Origin: Anoplopoma fimbria
Lineage: Eukaryota; Chordata; Actinopteri; Perciformes; Anoplopomatidae
Reading direction: 5' to 3'
Assembly: GCF_027596085.1 (NCBI RefSeq)
Contig: NC_072450.1
Location: 6,052,736-6,116,735, forward strand
DNA: 64,000 bases
Part shown: one piece after another, positions 41,246 through 53,150 of the stretch
Layout: each line of letters begins with the position of its first letter
Numbering within the stretch: position 1 is the stretch's first letter
Notes under the pieces: generated by a model
What the model saw: only the letters and a program-made list of their open reading frames with translations
Databases searched by the model: none
What the model was told of the DNA's origin: nothing
Translations under genes and position numbers: made by a program

Positions 41246-41328
41246 ATTGTAAAGCCCTCTGAGGCTAATTTGTAATTTGTGATTCTGAGCTATACAAAAT
41301 AAACTGAATTGAATTGAATTGAATAGAT
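41246..41328. mobile_element. Retroelement tail with (GAATT)n
   Basis: GATTGTAAAGCCCTCTGAGG, AATTTGTGATTCTGAGC, TATACAAAATAAACTGAATT then GAATT repeats is a widespread teleost SINE/LINE-type 3' tail. Confidence 0.55.
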
Positions 41329-41589
41329 AAGACATTCAGAAAGCTCTGGTCAACGGAAGCATCTGCATTACATATGTTTCTGCACTCGTTTATGTAGGTA
41401 ATTTGTCCCCCCCTCTGTATCTCAGATGATCCCCACGATGAGAAACTTTACACTGACATGGACTTTAATGAACGGTGTCCTTGATTTTTAATGAAAGCTT
41501 TAGACGTAGTATGGATTCAGCCGGAGATACTCACAAGTCATTTTTTGCAAGTCAAATCTTGTAGGGCAATGTCTTTTGAGGGGTAGGTC

Positions 41590-42095
41590 AAAATCCAAGT
41601 CTTTTAAAATCCGTCAAAGTCCCAACACTTTTGAGCTAGTGTCCCAGTGTAGTCTCAAGTCTTTGATCCAGAGTCCAAGTAAAGTCCCAAGTCTTTGAGC
41701 TAGAAAATCAGGTCCCAAGTCTTTGAGCTAATGTCCCACTCAACTCCTAAATCTTCAATCTAGTGTCCAAGTCAAGGCTCAATTTGTTGAGCTAGTGTCC
41801 ATGTCAAGTCCCAAGTCTTTGAGTTAGTGTCCCAGTCAAGTCTCAAGTCTGTGAGCTAGTCTCCAAGTCAGGTCTCAAGTCTTTGAGCTAGTCTCCAAGT
41901 CAGGTCTCAAGTCTTTGAGCTAGTCTCCAAGTAGAGGCTCAATTCGTTGAGCTAGTGTCCATGTCAAGTCCCAAGTCTTTGAGCTAGTCTCCAAGTCTTT
42001 GAGACTCAAAACGTTAAGCTAGGGTCCATGTCAAGTCCCAAGTCTTTGAGCTTGTGTCAAGTCAATGTATCAAGTCTTTGAATTCAGCTAGTCTC
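41590..42095. repeat. Degenerate minisatellite (unit about 33 bp)
   Basis: Roughly 14 imperfect copies built from AAGTC(C/T)CAAGTCTTTGAGC and TAGTGTCCAAGTCA words. Unit lengths vary and some units are truncated. Confidence 0.88.
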
Positions 42096-42099
42096 CATG

Positions 42100-43565
42100 A
42101 GTATTGAAGGGAATACACGGTTATTAAAGGGAAGCTAGTAGTAATGTCTGGTCTTCTCTGACTATTAGTCTTTTAGAGTCCTTGTTCACTTCACTTAATC
42201 ACACCTCTATCCGAGCACCAGGACACTGCGTCAAATTGCCAAATTCACCGCTTAATACACTGCACCACAGTCCTGTTGTGATGCTTATCTGACATCCCAA
42301 CAAGATCCCTCGGTTTATGCCTTTATCTGACTCGCTGCTCTGCTCTCCTGCTGTCCTCATTCAATATTTGTTTTTGTCCTTGCGATCTCAGGGTGAGTCC
42401 TGACACAAACCGCAGAAGTGGAAGTCCTCAGCTCAGTCATCATGATGGTGGCATCTGGTAACACCACTAGCATTTCCTGTCAACAAGGGCTGGCTTAATT
42501 AAAAGAAGCTTTTCTAAAGAGTGGCAGCAAGATAATTATGATATAATTGAACATTAGATTTCCTAATATTCTCCCGAGACTGTTAAAGTATGCCATCAGT
42601 AGGTGACCTCAAATACTACACATTCTCTACTTTTTAACAATTAAAATATAAAACCCATACTTTACACTATATTAGGACAAACCAATACAGTGTTTTAAAG
42701 TAGCATTGCATCCATTCAAATGAAACATTTGTTGTTTTCTGGTAATATATTCAAGTCAAAAGTAGCAGGACAGCCACAGCTTTTGTTTTGGAGAGCCACC
42801 GAGGGCTGAGGGTGACTTGTAATGGAAGGCTTAAGGAGAAGAGTTGAGATAAAGAAACAGCAGTTTAGAACAGCAATGTTATATTGCGTCTAAATCACAT
42901 ATTTATTTGTTCAATAACAATATAACAGCTGCACTCCTAACTAGGTTAATCTGTGGTCTGTAGCAGTGATTCTGATGTTTTTACTTTGAGCTGAACATAA
43001 AAAAAAATGGGAAATCTGGGAAACCACACCCTGCGGGTTATGATGCAGCCATCAATACAGCCATCATTATATGAGCCTAAAGTATAGATTAAAATTAATT
43101 GACGGTCCAATCTACTCTCATATCTTGCAGTTTAATTAAAACTGCAGCCATAAACTCTTGTCTGTCTGCCGCAACAGATGACTGTCAGGCCAGATAAACT
43201 GCACAATAATGACAGATTCAACGATAAATTTCCGATCTTTACTAGAGAAATCTTATCAAAATGACATAAACACTTAATAGAAAAACACTCCAGCACCTTG
43301 AACCTAGCTCTGACCTGCGTATTGGCTTTATAAATAAAGCTGCCTTGCATTACCTTCCCTCTATATCATTGGAAAAAAATCCCAGCTCAAGATGCTGTAC
43401 TTTACTGTGCTTGGTAAATAAATTCAAGTAAACAACAAGGATTTATTTCGGCTAAAAATTGAATGAGTCCTGCAATCATATCTCTATAAACGTACATTTC
43501 AAACTGCATTAACAGATGTAAACATAACATAATTGAAATGGATTTTCCTGGATGAGAAATATCAA
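42100..43565. other. No gene seen
   Basis: AT-rich with no supported feature. Confidence 0.6.
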
Positions 43566-43569
43566 GAAG

Positions 43570-43980
43570 GTCACCATCGCTCGAAGTCGAGTATTATTGT
43601 CCTCCTGTTGGTGGGTCTTGTCATTTGTGGGGTCTTCGGGTGGCTTTAGAGGCTGAACCTTGATCTACAAGTTCTGTTGTAATGGGGGCATCTGTGAGTG
43701 GTTGTCATGGTAGTGGTGGTGGATCTCTACATTTCTTAGTTGCCTCTTTTCCACTGGGGCACGGTGGAGGTCCTTTTCTTGCAGTGCTATACCTTCACAG
43801 ACCGTCCTTCTCCATAGGTTTCTGGTAAGAGCCATCTTCTCCCAGTTGTTGAGGTTGAAGCACCAACTTTTGAACGTCGTCTTTGTACCGCTTTTTCTGT
43901 CCCCCTTGGGTGCATTGCCCTTCATTCAGTTGGCCATAAAGCATTTAATTCGGGTATTTGGCATGCGTACAACATGGCCC
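43570..43980 (-). pseudogene. Decayed non-LTR retrotransposon C-terminal region
   Basis: Read on the - strand, 43925-43665 encodes GDRKSGTKTTFKSWCFNLNN, WEKMALTRNLWRRTV, EKRQLRN. This matches the order (R/K-rich, 'K..W..N...WE..A..R..WR..V') seen at the C-terminus of many animal LINE reverse-transcriptase polyproteins. Both sides are out of frame, so it is a dead fragment. Family not assigned. Confidence 0.6.
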
Positions 43981-44133
43981 ATCCATATTAACTGGTGCCA
44001 GGTGATTGTTGTGATGATGTTAATTGGCCTTTATTTCCAATAAATTCACTATCAGGGCTTCAGTGTTGATATATCGCGCAGGATTAAACTGCTCTGCCAA
44101 AATATAAAATCAAATAAAATGTATTACCTTACG

Positions 44134-44447
44134 CTGGGACGACTGTGGCTCAGTGGTAGAACAGAGTTGTCCTTCAATCAGAGGATCAGGGGTTCAATTC
44201 CAAGCTCCACTAGTCCATGTTGATGTGTCCTTTGGCAAGACACATAACCCCAAAATAGCTCCTGGAGGCTGTTCCGGCAGTGTGTGAATGATTAGATAGT
44301 TCTAATGGGCAGATGGCACCTTGATTAGTAGTCCCTGTCATTAGTATATGAATGGGTGTGAATGGGTGAATTATGACATGTAGTGTTAAAGCGCTTTGAG
44401 TGGTTGGAAGACTAGAAAAAAAGCTATACAAGTACAGTCCATTTACC
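44134..44447 (+). mobile_element. tRNA-derived SINE
   Basis: The 5' end has polymerase III boxes: A box TGGCTCAGTGGTAGA at 44146-44160 and B box GGTTCAATTCC at 44191-44201, at tRNA-like spacing. The body reads GTCCTTTGGCAAGACACATA, GTGTGAATGGGTGAA, AAAGCGCTTTGAGTGG, and the tail CTATACAAGTACAGTCCATT, a familiar teleost SINE pattern. TTACCTT flanks both sides (44124 and about 44442) and may be the target duplication. Confidence 0.85.
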
Positions 44448-44459
44448 TTCATTTTTCAG

Positions 44460-45845
44460 ACAAATTAGAGGGAAGAGGCAACTTCCATTGATGACGCAGG
44501 GTAACAGGACAATATGAGCCTCAATGGGAGTTTCCTCCCAGTTCAGATATTAATATTCGCCAGATGTGCCAGCGTGAAACGGATATTCTACAAAAAGATT
44601 TCATTTAAGATGAATCTCTTTGTCCAATTGCTTTCTTTCATTTGGAGTTTGCAGGTGCAGACAGTGAGTGATTAGGAGGTAGTGAAGTCCAATTACTCGT
44701 GTGTTTGGTTTCCCTCCTTACATCTTGTTTAAATTCCTGTGGGGACCAGACAGCCCTCGCTCTCCTCTTTAAGCCCCCCCCAAACATCCAGATGAATCAT
44801 CACTTCATAGAGAGGATTATCTCTGAGTCACCCACTTGCTAATATCACACCTTCACACGACAGCTATATACCACTCATTGTAAGAAATTGCACACTGCAT
44901 TTCTTCTTAACAAAAGGAGTGACGTGAGGACAAAGGACAAATCAAGTTGAAGAATTTTACTTTTCACATTATACAGAATATCCACTTTTCTAAAGCTATA
45001 AGTGCAGAGGATGTGTTTTTTATTTCATGCCAGCAGAAAGTTTGCAGAATAAAAGATTGAATAAGTGCTGTGTTTGGGGGATTTTTCCTCTGAAAACAGC
45101 CATTGTGAGACTCTAAAAAGGGTCATGGCAGCTCTTGGTTGGTGCATTGATATTTCTGCTGACCATATAGTGGGCTGATAGCTTACAGAATTGCCTAGGA
45201 TAAAGTCTACTCTCCTTTGTTCAATTTGCAGGTGAGAGGGGAGCGTTCCCGCCCTTCACCCTGGGTCGAGAATACAGAGCAGGCTGTTGTGAGTCAGTCG
45301 GGGGGGATGCTGGTAACTCTTTAGCGTCCAGGGAAAGACAGAAAGGAAAGGAATGCCTCCGCCCGGCCATACAGTGGCAACATTAAAGTGAATGATGACT
45401 CTAAGCAGTATATTTGAAGCCATCTGTGCATTGCTGAGCTTGCCGGTGAGATGTGCTCAGAAGCAGCTGCCCTGACTGTCAGTGAGACGTTCGCTGGGCT
45501 CTGCCAGGCCTTCAAAGCAGAAGTGTACTCAGAGAGATAAGCACGGCTAAAACAGATATTTACAATTACTCAGACGTAGTGTAGATAGTTAGATAGTCTT
45601 CCCTCGGTACATGATTCAACAAGTTTCTACCACATAAACATTTGCTAGGAATTATTTATACCGTGCTGATAGGAAAATATGCAACTTTTGCAAACTCACT
45701 CTTTCAGTGCTTGTGCACATATATGGGCGTCTGGAGTGACTACCAATTCACAAACTGTGAAATAAGATAACCCAGTGGTTTTATTTGTGGGCTTCCTAGA
45801 TCAGATAGCATGTGATTCAACAAGCTATTTAGATCAGCCCCCCCC
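44460..45845. other. No gene seen
   Basis: Nothing supported. The sequence CCTTCACCCTGGGTCG near 45255 and similar GC patches lack ORFs or splice pairs. Confidence 0.55.
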
Positions 45846-45849
45846 CCTC

Positions 45850-46171
45850 ATATGTCACATGCAGGCTCTTTAGACATTACCACATCCCATGTGAGTATCC
45901 CTACACACAACTTGAGAACTACCTTAGCAAAGGTGCACAATATTTTTCTCGTAAGCCAATCAGAGCAGACTGGGCTTTTTTTAGGAGTGGGAATAAAGAG
46001 ACAGGCAGAAAAACGGAGTGTTTCAGACAGAGAGTGAGGACAGGTGTCTTCAGACAGACGCCATAAGAAAAATAATGTGTTTAATGGACAATTAAAGCAT
46101 GTAAACATGTTCTAGTAGAAACCCAAAACACAGATAAGAACCTGAAAATGAGCATGATATGTCCCCTTTAA
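45850..46171. mobile_element. Dispersed repeat ending in TTAA (non-autonomous)
   Basis: AAAGCATGTAAACATGTTCT, AGTAGAAACCCAAAACACAG, AACCTGAAAATGAGCATGAT, ATGTCCCCTTTAA is the right half of a repeat I recognise from many percomorph genomes. It ends at TTAA (46168-46171). The left terminus is not clear. Confidence 0.55.
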
Positions 46172-46370
46172 AGGAACCCTGTGGAGTTACCTTGTAATTA
46201 CACATAGTCATGTTTACATTAAGTCTTTCACATCCAAAAATGTGTACAGTGAATCCTTGAGACTTACCAATCAGAGCGATTGCATTTCTTTTGTAGAGCC
46301 AATTTGAATTGCACTGTTTACATCCATGTTTGCCAGCAACCTGCCGTCTTCTTCCTCGCCTGTAATAAGA
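46172..46370. mobile_element. Adjacent dispersed repeat fragment
   Basis: AAGGAACCCTGTGGAGTTAC, GTCATGTTTACATTAAGTC, GTGAATCCTTGAGACTTACC, AACCTGCCGTCTTCTTCCTC. Repeat-like wording; class unknown. Confidence 0.4.
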
Positions 46371-46430
46371 TAAGATAAGATAAGATAATGCTTTATTAGT
46401 CCCACAGCGGGGACATTTGCAGGATCAGGA
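46371..46430. mobile_element. Retroelement 3'-tail fragment
   Basis: (AGATA)n followed by TTTATTAGTCCCACAGCGGG. The same word recurs at about 48065 and, inverted, at 24175. Confidence 0.6.
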
Positions 46431-46592
46431 TAATCAATGAGAACACATCCACTGACCTACCATCCCAATACGCTAACTGGTGGTGTTCCGACATAACATT
46501 CGACAGGTGTTAATACATTTCTATTGCAGATGTGGTCAGTACAACAGGCCCATTGTCATTAAAAATGCTTATAATGCACTTCTTTGTTCCAG

Positions 46593-46643
46593 GAATGATG
46601 GCTGCTGATTTAAATGATGCAGGAACCGTACAGAGACTAAAAG
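46593..46643 (+). CDS. Candidate small exon a of an unidentified gene
   Basis: Acceptor CACTTCTTTGTTCCAG, ATG ATG at 46595-46600, donor AAAG|GTTAGC, phase 1 out. It encodes MMAADLNDAGTVQRLK. An 85-bp intron separates it from exon b. ATG codons sit right at the acceptor, so a 5' non-coding exon must lie upstream. No family recognised. Confidence 0.4.
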
Positions 46644-46728
46644 GTTAGCTTGTTTTGTTGCTTAAGTCAAAGTCAGTCAATCTTGCTGCTTGCTACACAG
46701 ATCTGTATATGTTTTACTGTATTTACAG

Positions 46729-46831
46729 GTAAGAACAAAGTAGCAGATTTTGTTTTACGGAAAAATTATAAGAAAAATCTCTCCAGTGACGCTCCCTCAA
46801 TCAAACTTCAAAGTAACACTGCATTCCACAA
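46729..46831 (+). CDS. Candidate exon b of the same unidentified gene
   Basis: Acceptor TACTGTATTTACAG and consensus donor GTGAGT at 46832. Joined in phase 1 it encodes GKNKVADFVLRKNYKKNLSS then DAPSIKLQSNTAFH. It is Lys-rich with unbiased protein-like composition, unlike nearby random ORFs. Without splicing the frame stops at TGA 46833-46835. A possible next exon at 51053-51130 (acceptor TTTTTTACAG, donor GTGAGT) would stop after 11 residues. Identity unknown. Confidence 0.4.
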
Positions 46832-46839
46832 GTGAGTAA

Positions 46840-48040
46840 TTATCACTAGGGGAGATAAGGGGGGAAATTTGAAAAACCTGTTAACATGACTAACACCTGT
46901 AAGTCATGTTAACGAGTTGTAAAATAGTTTAATGAAACCGAACAATTAAACAACTTCAAATGTTTTGAACTGAGGAAGTGATAAGCTAGCAGCGCAGACA
47001 CCAAAATGACAGATTTAACATTTTAGCTGATGTGTCATGAATACTTTAAATAAAGCCCTTTTCATGAAGTGACAGAACCTGCAAAGAGGTAAAAGCCTGG
47101 CTTCTACTGTGCCGCTCTGTGCAGAGAGACACAAGGATGTCTTTTCTCCGCCGTACGTCTCCAGCTCCATTTCTCAATCCAGCTTCACGGGGAAATAAAT
47201 TATGAGAGAGTGTGAACTGAAAGTGAACCCCTCTGCATTTCACAACCTGTAAAGGTAGACAGACAGGAAAGATGTAATTGAGGTCACATTTGGGCAGTTT
47301 TTTTAATTTAAATGTCCTATACCTTGGTCTTTTTAGAGTTAGAGTTATATTAAAAGTAGACAATATATAAAATCATTGCAGTTGCTGGGTTTGACAAGGG
47401 TACAGGAAACTGATTTGGATTTCCTCTTTCTTTAACAACATGCGTTCAGATTTATGCAGGCTCCTCAACTATTATTTACTTGGTTAGACTCTGTAGGAAG
47501 GTTGTCTATGAGCGAGCAAATGTTTTATTTATTTAGAGGAATACTTGGGAAATTCTGAAACTTGCTGTTGTCCTGAGTGATAAGAAATTCAATATAAATT
47601 GAATATTTAGCTTCCAGCAACTCAAACACTGTCATATTACACTGTGTACAATAGACATGCATATTTGATGCACATTGTTTGCTGCCACAAATGTTGCCCT
47701 TTATAGTTTCAAAAAGCAATACCGTGTTACCGTCACTATAATTACGACAGAAGCTCTATACTCCTCATAAATACAAACATTACTGCATGAAGGACCAGCA
47801 CTTTTAACTGCACAGAAGAAAGAACTGTGAACTTTCTTTTGACATTATAGTTAAATAAAAACATTCAGAAAGGCTGAACTGCGAAAAATAGCAAATTGCC
47901 TTGTTTTGTCCCTTGCAGGCGCACAGTGTCAGCGTAATCGCTGATGTGTGAACTTACAGCAAGTCCATTAATAGTTATACAATTACTACTCTGTTGGCAA
48001 TTTGTGTAGTAATGTTTGGGTGCAAAAAATGTAAATGCAA
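46840..48040. other. No gene seen
   Basis: AT-rich with no supported feature. It may be intron if the 46.6 kb exons are real. Confidence 0.55.
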
Positions 48041-48054
48041 GTAGTGTGTATTCT

Positions 48055-48190
48055 TATAATAATTAAGCCTTTATTAGTCCCACAATGGGGAAATTACAAT
48101 TCTCTGCATTTAACCCATCCCGGAGGAGCAGTGGGCTGCTAAGATGCACCTTGGTTGACAGGAGACTAGGTGATAAAGATAGTGGGCTTC
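48055..48190. mobile_element. Retroelement 3'-end fragment
   Basis: AAGCCTTTATTAGTCCCACA, ATGGGGAAATTACAATTCTC, GCATTTAACCCATCCCGGAG; shared word with 46.37 kb. Confidence 0.6.
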
Positions 48191-48394
48191 CACTATTGTC
48201 AGCACTGACTTTGTTTTAAGAAGTAATGTTTCCGTCGTAATGTTTCAGTTTTGGGCATCAGTGACTGTTTTATTAAGGTTTATTATATTTTGTGTTTGAT
48301 GCCTGATAAATCAGTTCAAGTGTACACTACATTTAAGTATTTTCAGATAGCCTTTTCTAAATATAAAAAATGGTCAATGTCACTCAGTCACTGT

Positions 48395-48785
48395 GTCCTC
48401 CTGTCCGACCCACTCTCTCGATATCTCAGAAACATCTTTATCAAATTTCTTCAAATTTGTCACATACGTCAACTTGGACTTAAAGATGAACTGATTCGAT
48501 TGTGGTGTTCAAAGGTCACTGTGAGCTCCGGTCGACCCATTCTTCGAGAACACATTTCTCAGGAAGGCCTTGACGGAATTTTGTCATATTTGGCACAAAC
48601 GTCCACTTGGATACAAGGATGAACTGATTTGATTTTAAAACACATTTTTGGCCATAACTCAAGAATTCATATACTCAAATGACAGTTCCACACAGATGTC
48701 TAACAGGATAAAGTGATGGCATTTTGGTCTGACATGGATGTAAAATGCACCTTGACTGGTCAGAGGAGGCATAAAACCGTGAGGT
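48395..48785. mobile_element. Dispersed teleost repeat ('ATATCTCAGGAA' family), copy 2
   Basis: GATATCTCAGAAACATC, AATTTCTTCAAATTTGTCAC, GTCAACTTGGACTTAAAGATG, TTTTGGCCATAACTCAAGAA, GATGTCTAACAGGATAAAGTG. The best preserved copy in the window. ORFs in it are incidental. Confidence 0.65.
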
Positions 48786-48799
48786 CGTCATTTTAGTTT

Positions 48800-50160
48800 C
48801 ATAATGTATTATAGCACCTCCATAAGGATAAACATTGGCTGGGGGTTAATCTTTGGTACTTCCCATATGGATCTGATACTTCCTTTCTATATTTGCCCCA
48901 GAATAGGTCACTAGATACACGGCCATGTCCACTGATGAGTCATGTGACTCTATTAACCACAGCTACTGCAAAACAATTCAGCAAAAGCTGGTGTCTATAA
49001 CATAAAGAATCATGCTGTGTTACATACAATGTTTTTCTTGTACTGAGCGCAACCAAATGTAAAGGAAGTATGTATCTAAATGACAAACACATATAAGAAA
49101 ACTGCATATTGCACATAATTTGAAGCCATTTTTCTCCACTTCTGGGTGGTTGCGATTAACAGTTTGCGGGTGAAAAGCTTTATCATCTACAGGTCATCTC
49201 CCCCACCGTGTAACTCCACAATGAGTGCTCTGGCAAACCTCCAGCCACTCAAGACTTGTCTGACATTCTCAGCCTTAGTGTGTCTCTCTTTTTACTTTCT
49301 TGGTCTGGTAGCAGCTCTGTTTCTCTGCCTACACCTACTCTCACCGGCTGTCTGTCCAGTTTCTGCCCGATAATTTGTTCTTGTCGACCTGTCTGGCTTC
49401 AGTCTGTTCGGGAACACAGCGGTGTGGAGCCATTGTTAGTTTCAGACTGTCTAAGTGCTTTTTCTTTTATTTCAGTCTATGCGTGAAAACTGTAATATGC
49501 AGTTTTACATTAATTCTATTTGTGTCAGATGTGAACAGTATAAATTATGTAAAGCTTTCATTATGTATGTCCATGTACAGATTCATGATTTTCTTTGCTC
49601 AAATTGTAACATTTTCGACATATCTCAAATCAACATCTGCGCCGCCAGGACGTTGTATGTAGTTGTGCACATACATTTTGCATTTATTCAGATCACACCT
49701 TTCTTTTGCAACAAAAAACACAAAAAAAAGGTGTACTTGTATCTTTTGATGCTCCAATACTACAGAGAGGCTCAGAGCGACACATGAAGGGAGTTTTTTT
49801 TCTGCTGGATGTCAGGTGTGTACAATTGGTCTCTGGTGGACATGAAAACATGCATATCTGACATTTCCAATGTATTTCTTGCTTTGTTTTGGCTTGATTC
49901 AATCTGATTCGTTACTAAAAGCAAATGTGGAAAAAAACAGGCCTAAGAGCAAGAGCATTGCCAGCTCAGTGAGACTGCAATGCTCATTTCAAAAAACAAA
50001 AAGAAAGGACAAAAAATTGTAATATGGTAAAAAATAGGTTCAGAGTTTTTGATCCTCAGTACTAAATGCAAAATTGGTAGTGAGTGTCATCCTTACAAAT
50101 GCTCACAATAAGAGCTTTGCAAATCAAATAATTGGACAAAATGAAATTTGGACTTGATGA
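48800..50160. other. No gene seen
   Basis: Several short ORFs near 49.2-49.8 kb lack conserved motifs or splice support. Confidence 0.55.
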
Positions 50161-50164
50161 TTGG

Positions 50165-50420
50165 GCCAGATGAAAAAGTCAGTTAACAGAGTTCATCCTG
50201 TGGGGACCATGAATGTCCAATATGGTTATAAAAATGTTGGATGGCAAAAGCTTTTGGATTGATTGACATTGAGACACTCAAAACCAAAAATGGCAGCCTG
50301 GTGGTGCACGAGTTCATCACCAAAGTCATCAGGATGAATTATGGCAATATACAGTGACAACAGTAAGTTATTACAGAAAAAAATACAGTGGACTTGTGTT
50401 CTGATTGGAGGAATACCAAC
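50165..50420. mobile_element. Dispersed repeat ('GGATTGCCATGACATTTGG' family), inverted copy
   Basis: GTGGGGACCATGAATGTCCA and CACCAAAGTCATCAGGATGA are the reverse complement of wording at about 58800-58890. Diverged. Confidence 0.4.
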
Positions 50421-51239
50421 AACATTGTTATTCATAGACTGTAGACTTAGATAATCTGTGGCAGAGCATTACAATACATGTGTTTCTTGAGAAAAGAAAA
50501 AAGAAGGAGCTTGCTTTAGACAGTGGGAGTAATGGAACAGCAGCTGGGCTCAGCAGATACTGTGTGATCACACAGACACAACACTTCCTACTCCTGCATG
50601 TTAAACTGTCGCTTTCAGTGAGAAATAACAACTCTTTGGGGCACTGTAAATTGTCTCATGTTGCTGTGAAAAACTGGCAAACCCTGAAAAAGTGTTGATT
50701 GTCTGATCTCTTACCACTGAAAAATGCTGCCAAAGACTATTCTATCTAATACAACCAACCTTTCTAACAAGGCAACTCTGTTGAAAGGGAAACAAAAATC
50801 CAACTTTTTTCTCTTTATATTGACTTCAAGTAACCTTTATTTGCAGAGGTGGTATTACACTTCCCGCTGTTGTCACTATTACATAATTGTCAAATAACAT
50901 AATGTATAGATTGGAATATATTTAGTCTTATTTTGGCATAAAATATGAGTATTTAGATCACACTGAACAAACTGGTGGAGAGTGGAGAAGTGGATTTTGC
51001 TGCAGTGGTTTAAGAATTTTCAATGAACATTTTGATACTTTATTTTTTACAGTGAAACCAGGTCAGTGAACCCAAGCTATCCCTGACCCTGCAAAGAAGC
51101 AAGCTTAAAGCAGTGGGACGACTACAAGAGGTGAGTGATACTCAAACATCTACATTTATGGTGAAGTATTGCTTTAGATTGCCTTCTTTAGACTTGCTGA
51201 TTCATCAGGGGAGTCTTGGAAGTTGGGGAATTGAGAAAA

Positions 51240-51259
51240 GGGGGGGGGGGGGGGGGGGG
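51240..51259 (+). repeat. Uninterrupted run of 20 G
   Basis: G at 51240-51259, preceded by AAAA and followed by ACTAGGGC. Quadruplex-prone and also prone to length error in assembly. Confidence 0.95.
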
Positions 51260-51599
51260 ACTAGGGCTCCAGAAAATGCTTGGGCCAGCCCCGGCTTGTC
51301 TTTTTTTTATTGAATAGGTGCGTCGCAAAGATAACCTCGTATAATCTTCTGGAAATCAGTTCACGGCCTCTATGATAATTATGACAGCTGACAGCCGTGA
51401 TAGCTGTGACAGCTAGCTCAGAGATAGCACTTTTCCCTGTTGAACTTTCTGAGCGGCTAAGCCTTTCTTTCATCTGGATCTCAGACAGAAGGGGAGAGTT
51501 TTTTGGCTGCTGGCCACGACTCAGTTTCTCCCTCCATCATCCTCCCCCTTCCATCATCCTCCCCCTTCCATCACCCTCCTCCTTCCACCAAGTTCAGTA

Positions 51600-52890
51600 A
51601 GTCCTGAGTTGTTTTTTTTCTCTCTTTTCTGATGAGAGTGAACTAAAAGCACCAAATTACCACCCGCAACACCAAAACAAAGAGCTGAAAGATGCTAAAA
51701 CACCTCTGTATAGCTGATGGGAACACAGTGATACCTTTCACCTAACATGTACTAATTGCATCCATTGTTGCTATAAAAATATGACTAACTTGTTTTAAGA
51801 TAAAAAGGACATTTTAATCCTATTCGGTTGACTTTTTTTTTTGCATTAGGGCATTCATAAAAACAGAAGGGTATTTTTTTTTTTTAATGAATAAAGCAAT
51901 GAACAGACCAAATACTTTGAGGGCTTGAGAAACCCTGCAACCTCAGCTCTTAATTAAAATCTACATTTTACTTGCCCCACGAGGCCCTGGAAGCTTAATT
52001 AATTTTGCACGAAATGACAGCGAGGCACGAGGAGTTTTGTTTATCTTGTTCGCCTCAGAGAGAATAAGGATTCTGTTACAAATTTTTGATGAATAGCCCA
52101 AAGTGTCTCATCTATTATCATCTCCATGTCTACCAAAGACAAAACCTCTGAATTATTCTCACCCGCTCCTGCTGTCTTTTCTCACGCTGCCATCGTATAT
52201 GTGCAGTGAACTTCTCCTGCTCCCCTTCATCGTGTCTAACCTCTCCCCTGAGACCCTGAGACCCTGACTCTGTGCGAATGTGTTGGACATGATTAGCTGT
52301 ACATCTTGCTTCCTCTACATGCAGTCTCACCAGGGGTTAAATGAATGGAATTTGTAGCCCAAATGACATGTACTTTGCTCCCTCTCACGGCTTCAACTGA
52401 CTGGGAGACCTGGCTGTACTGGGTGGTATTATGTATTCACATAGTTACTTGTAGCTGTAGTATAATGATCAAAAATCTCATTTTTGCATAACTATGGTAA
52501 GAATAATATAATTTTTTGTTCACTGTAAGTTTTGACATCAAATAAATTATGCATTTTGCGAACGGTAATTGATTAAGCTGTTCAAAATCAGTATTCTTGT
52601 ATTTGGAGAAAAACAAAAACTATTTCTAAGTTTGGGAATGCACAAACAGCGAAAGTTAGACCAATGTGAGCATTGATAGTATGGACAGAAAATGAGTTAA
52701 ATATTAAAAATAAATAAATGCATAGCTAGTTTTTTGTCCACAGGGGCGATTAGCTGCGAATGGTTTGCTTCTGTCTGAATCCCCTATTTGACCAATCCTG
52801 CTTAAGAATGATGTTCAGACCGCCTACTTCATAATATACGGACACAGAAATACAGAAATAAATGAATGAAGGTGAACAAATATGGAGAAA
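51600..52890. other. No gene seen
   Basis: T-runs at 51832-51842 and 51872-51885. Nothing else supported. Confidence 0.55.
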
Positions 52891-52894
52891 TACA

Positions 52895-53150
52895 TTTATT
52901 TATGTCCTGTTTAGGCATTAACTTTTATTATTCATTTCAGCATTTATTTATTTATTCATTATTTTATTTATTTATTTCAGCATTTATTTCAGCATTTCAA
53001 TATTTTTGTATTTATTTCAGCATCTATTTATTCTTTTATTTATGACTTTCTGTATTTATACATTGATTCAAGCATTTATTTATTTATTTATTTATTACTG
53101 TTTTTATTTATACATTTATTAATGCATTTATTAATTTATTTTTACTTTTT
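52895..53150. repeat. (ATTT)n-based minisatellite
   Basis: Repeated ATTTATTTATTT and CAGCATTTATTTA words over about 250 bp. Confidence 0.85.

Noticed and set aside
44146..44210. Genuine tRNA gene
   Set aside because: A and B boxes are present, but the body continues into a SINE and no complete acceptor stem or anticodon arm can be formed.
46831..51130. Joining candidate exon b to 51053-51130 as a confirmed gene
   Set aside because: The join is in phase but stops after 11 residues and the intron is 4.2 kb; not enough to call.
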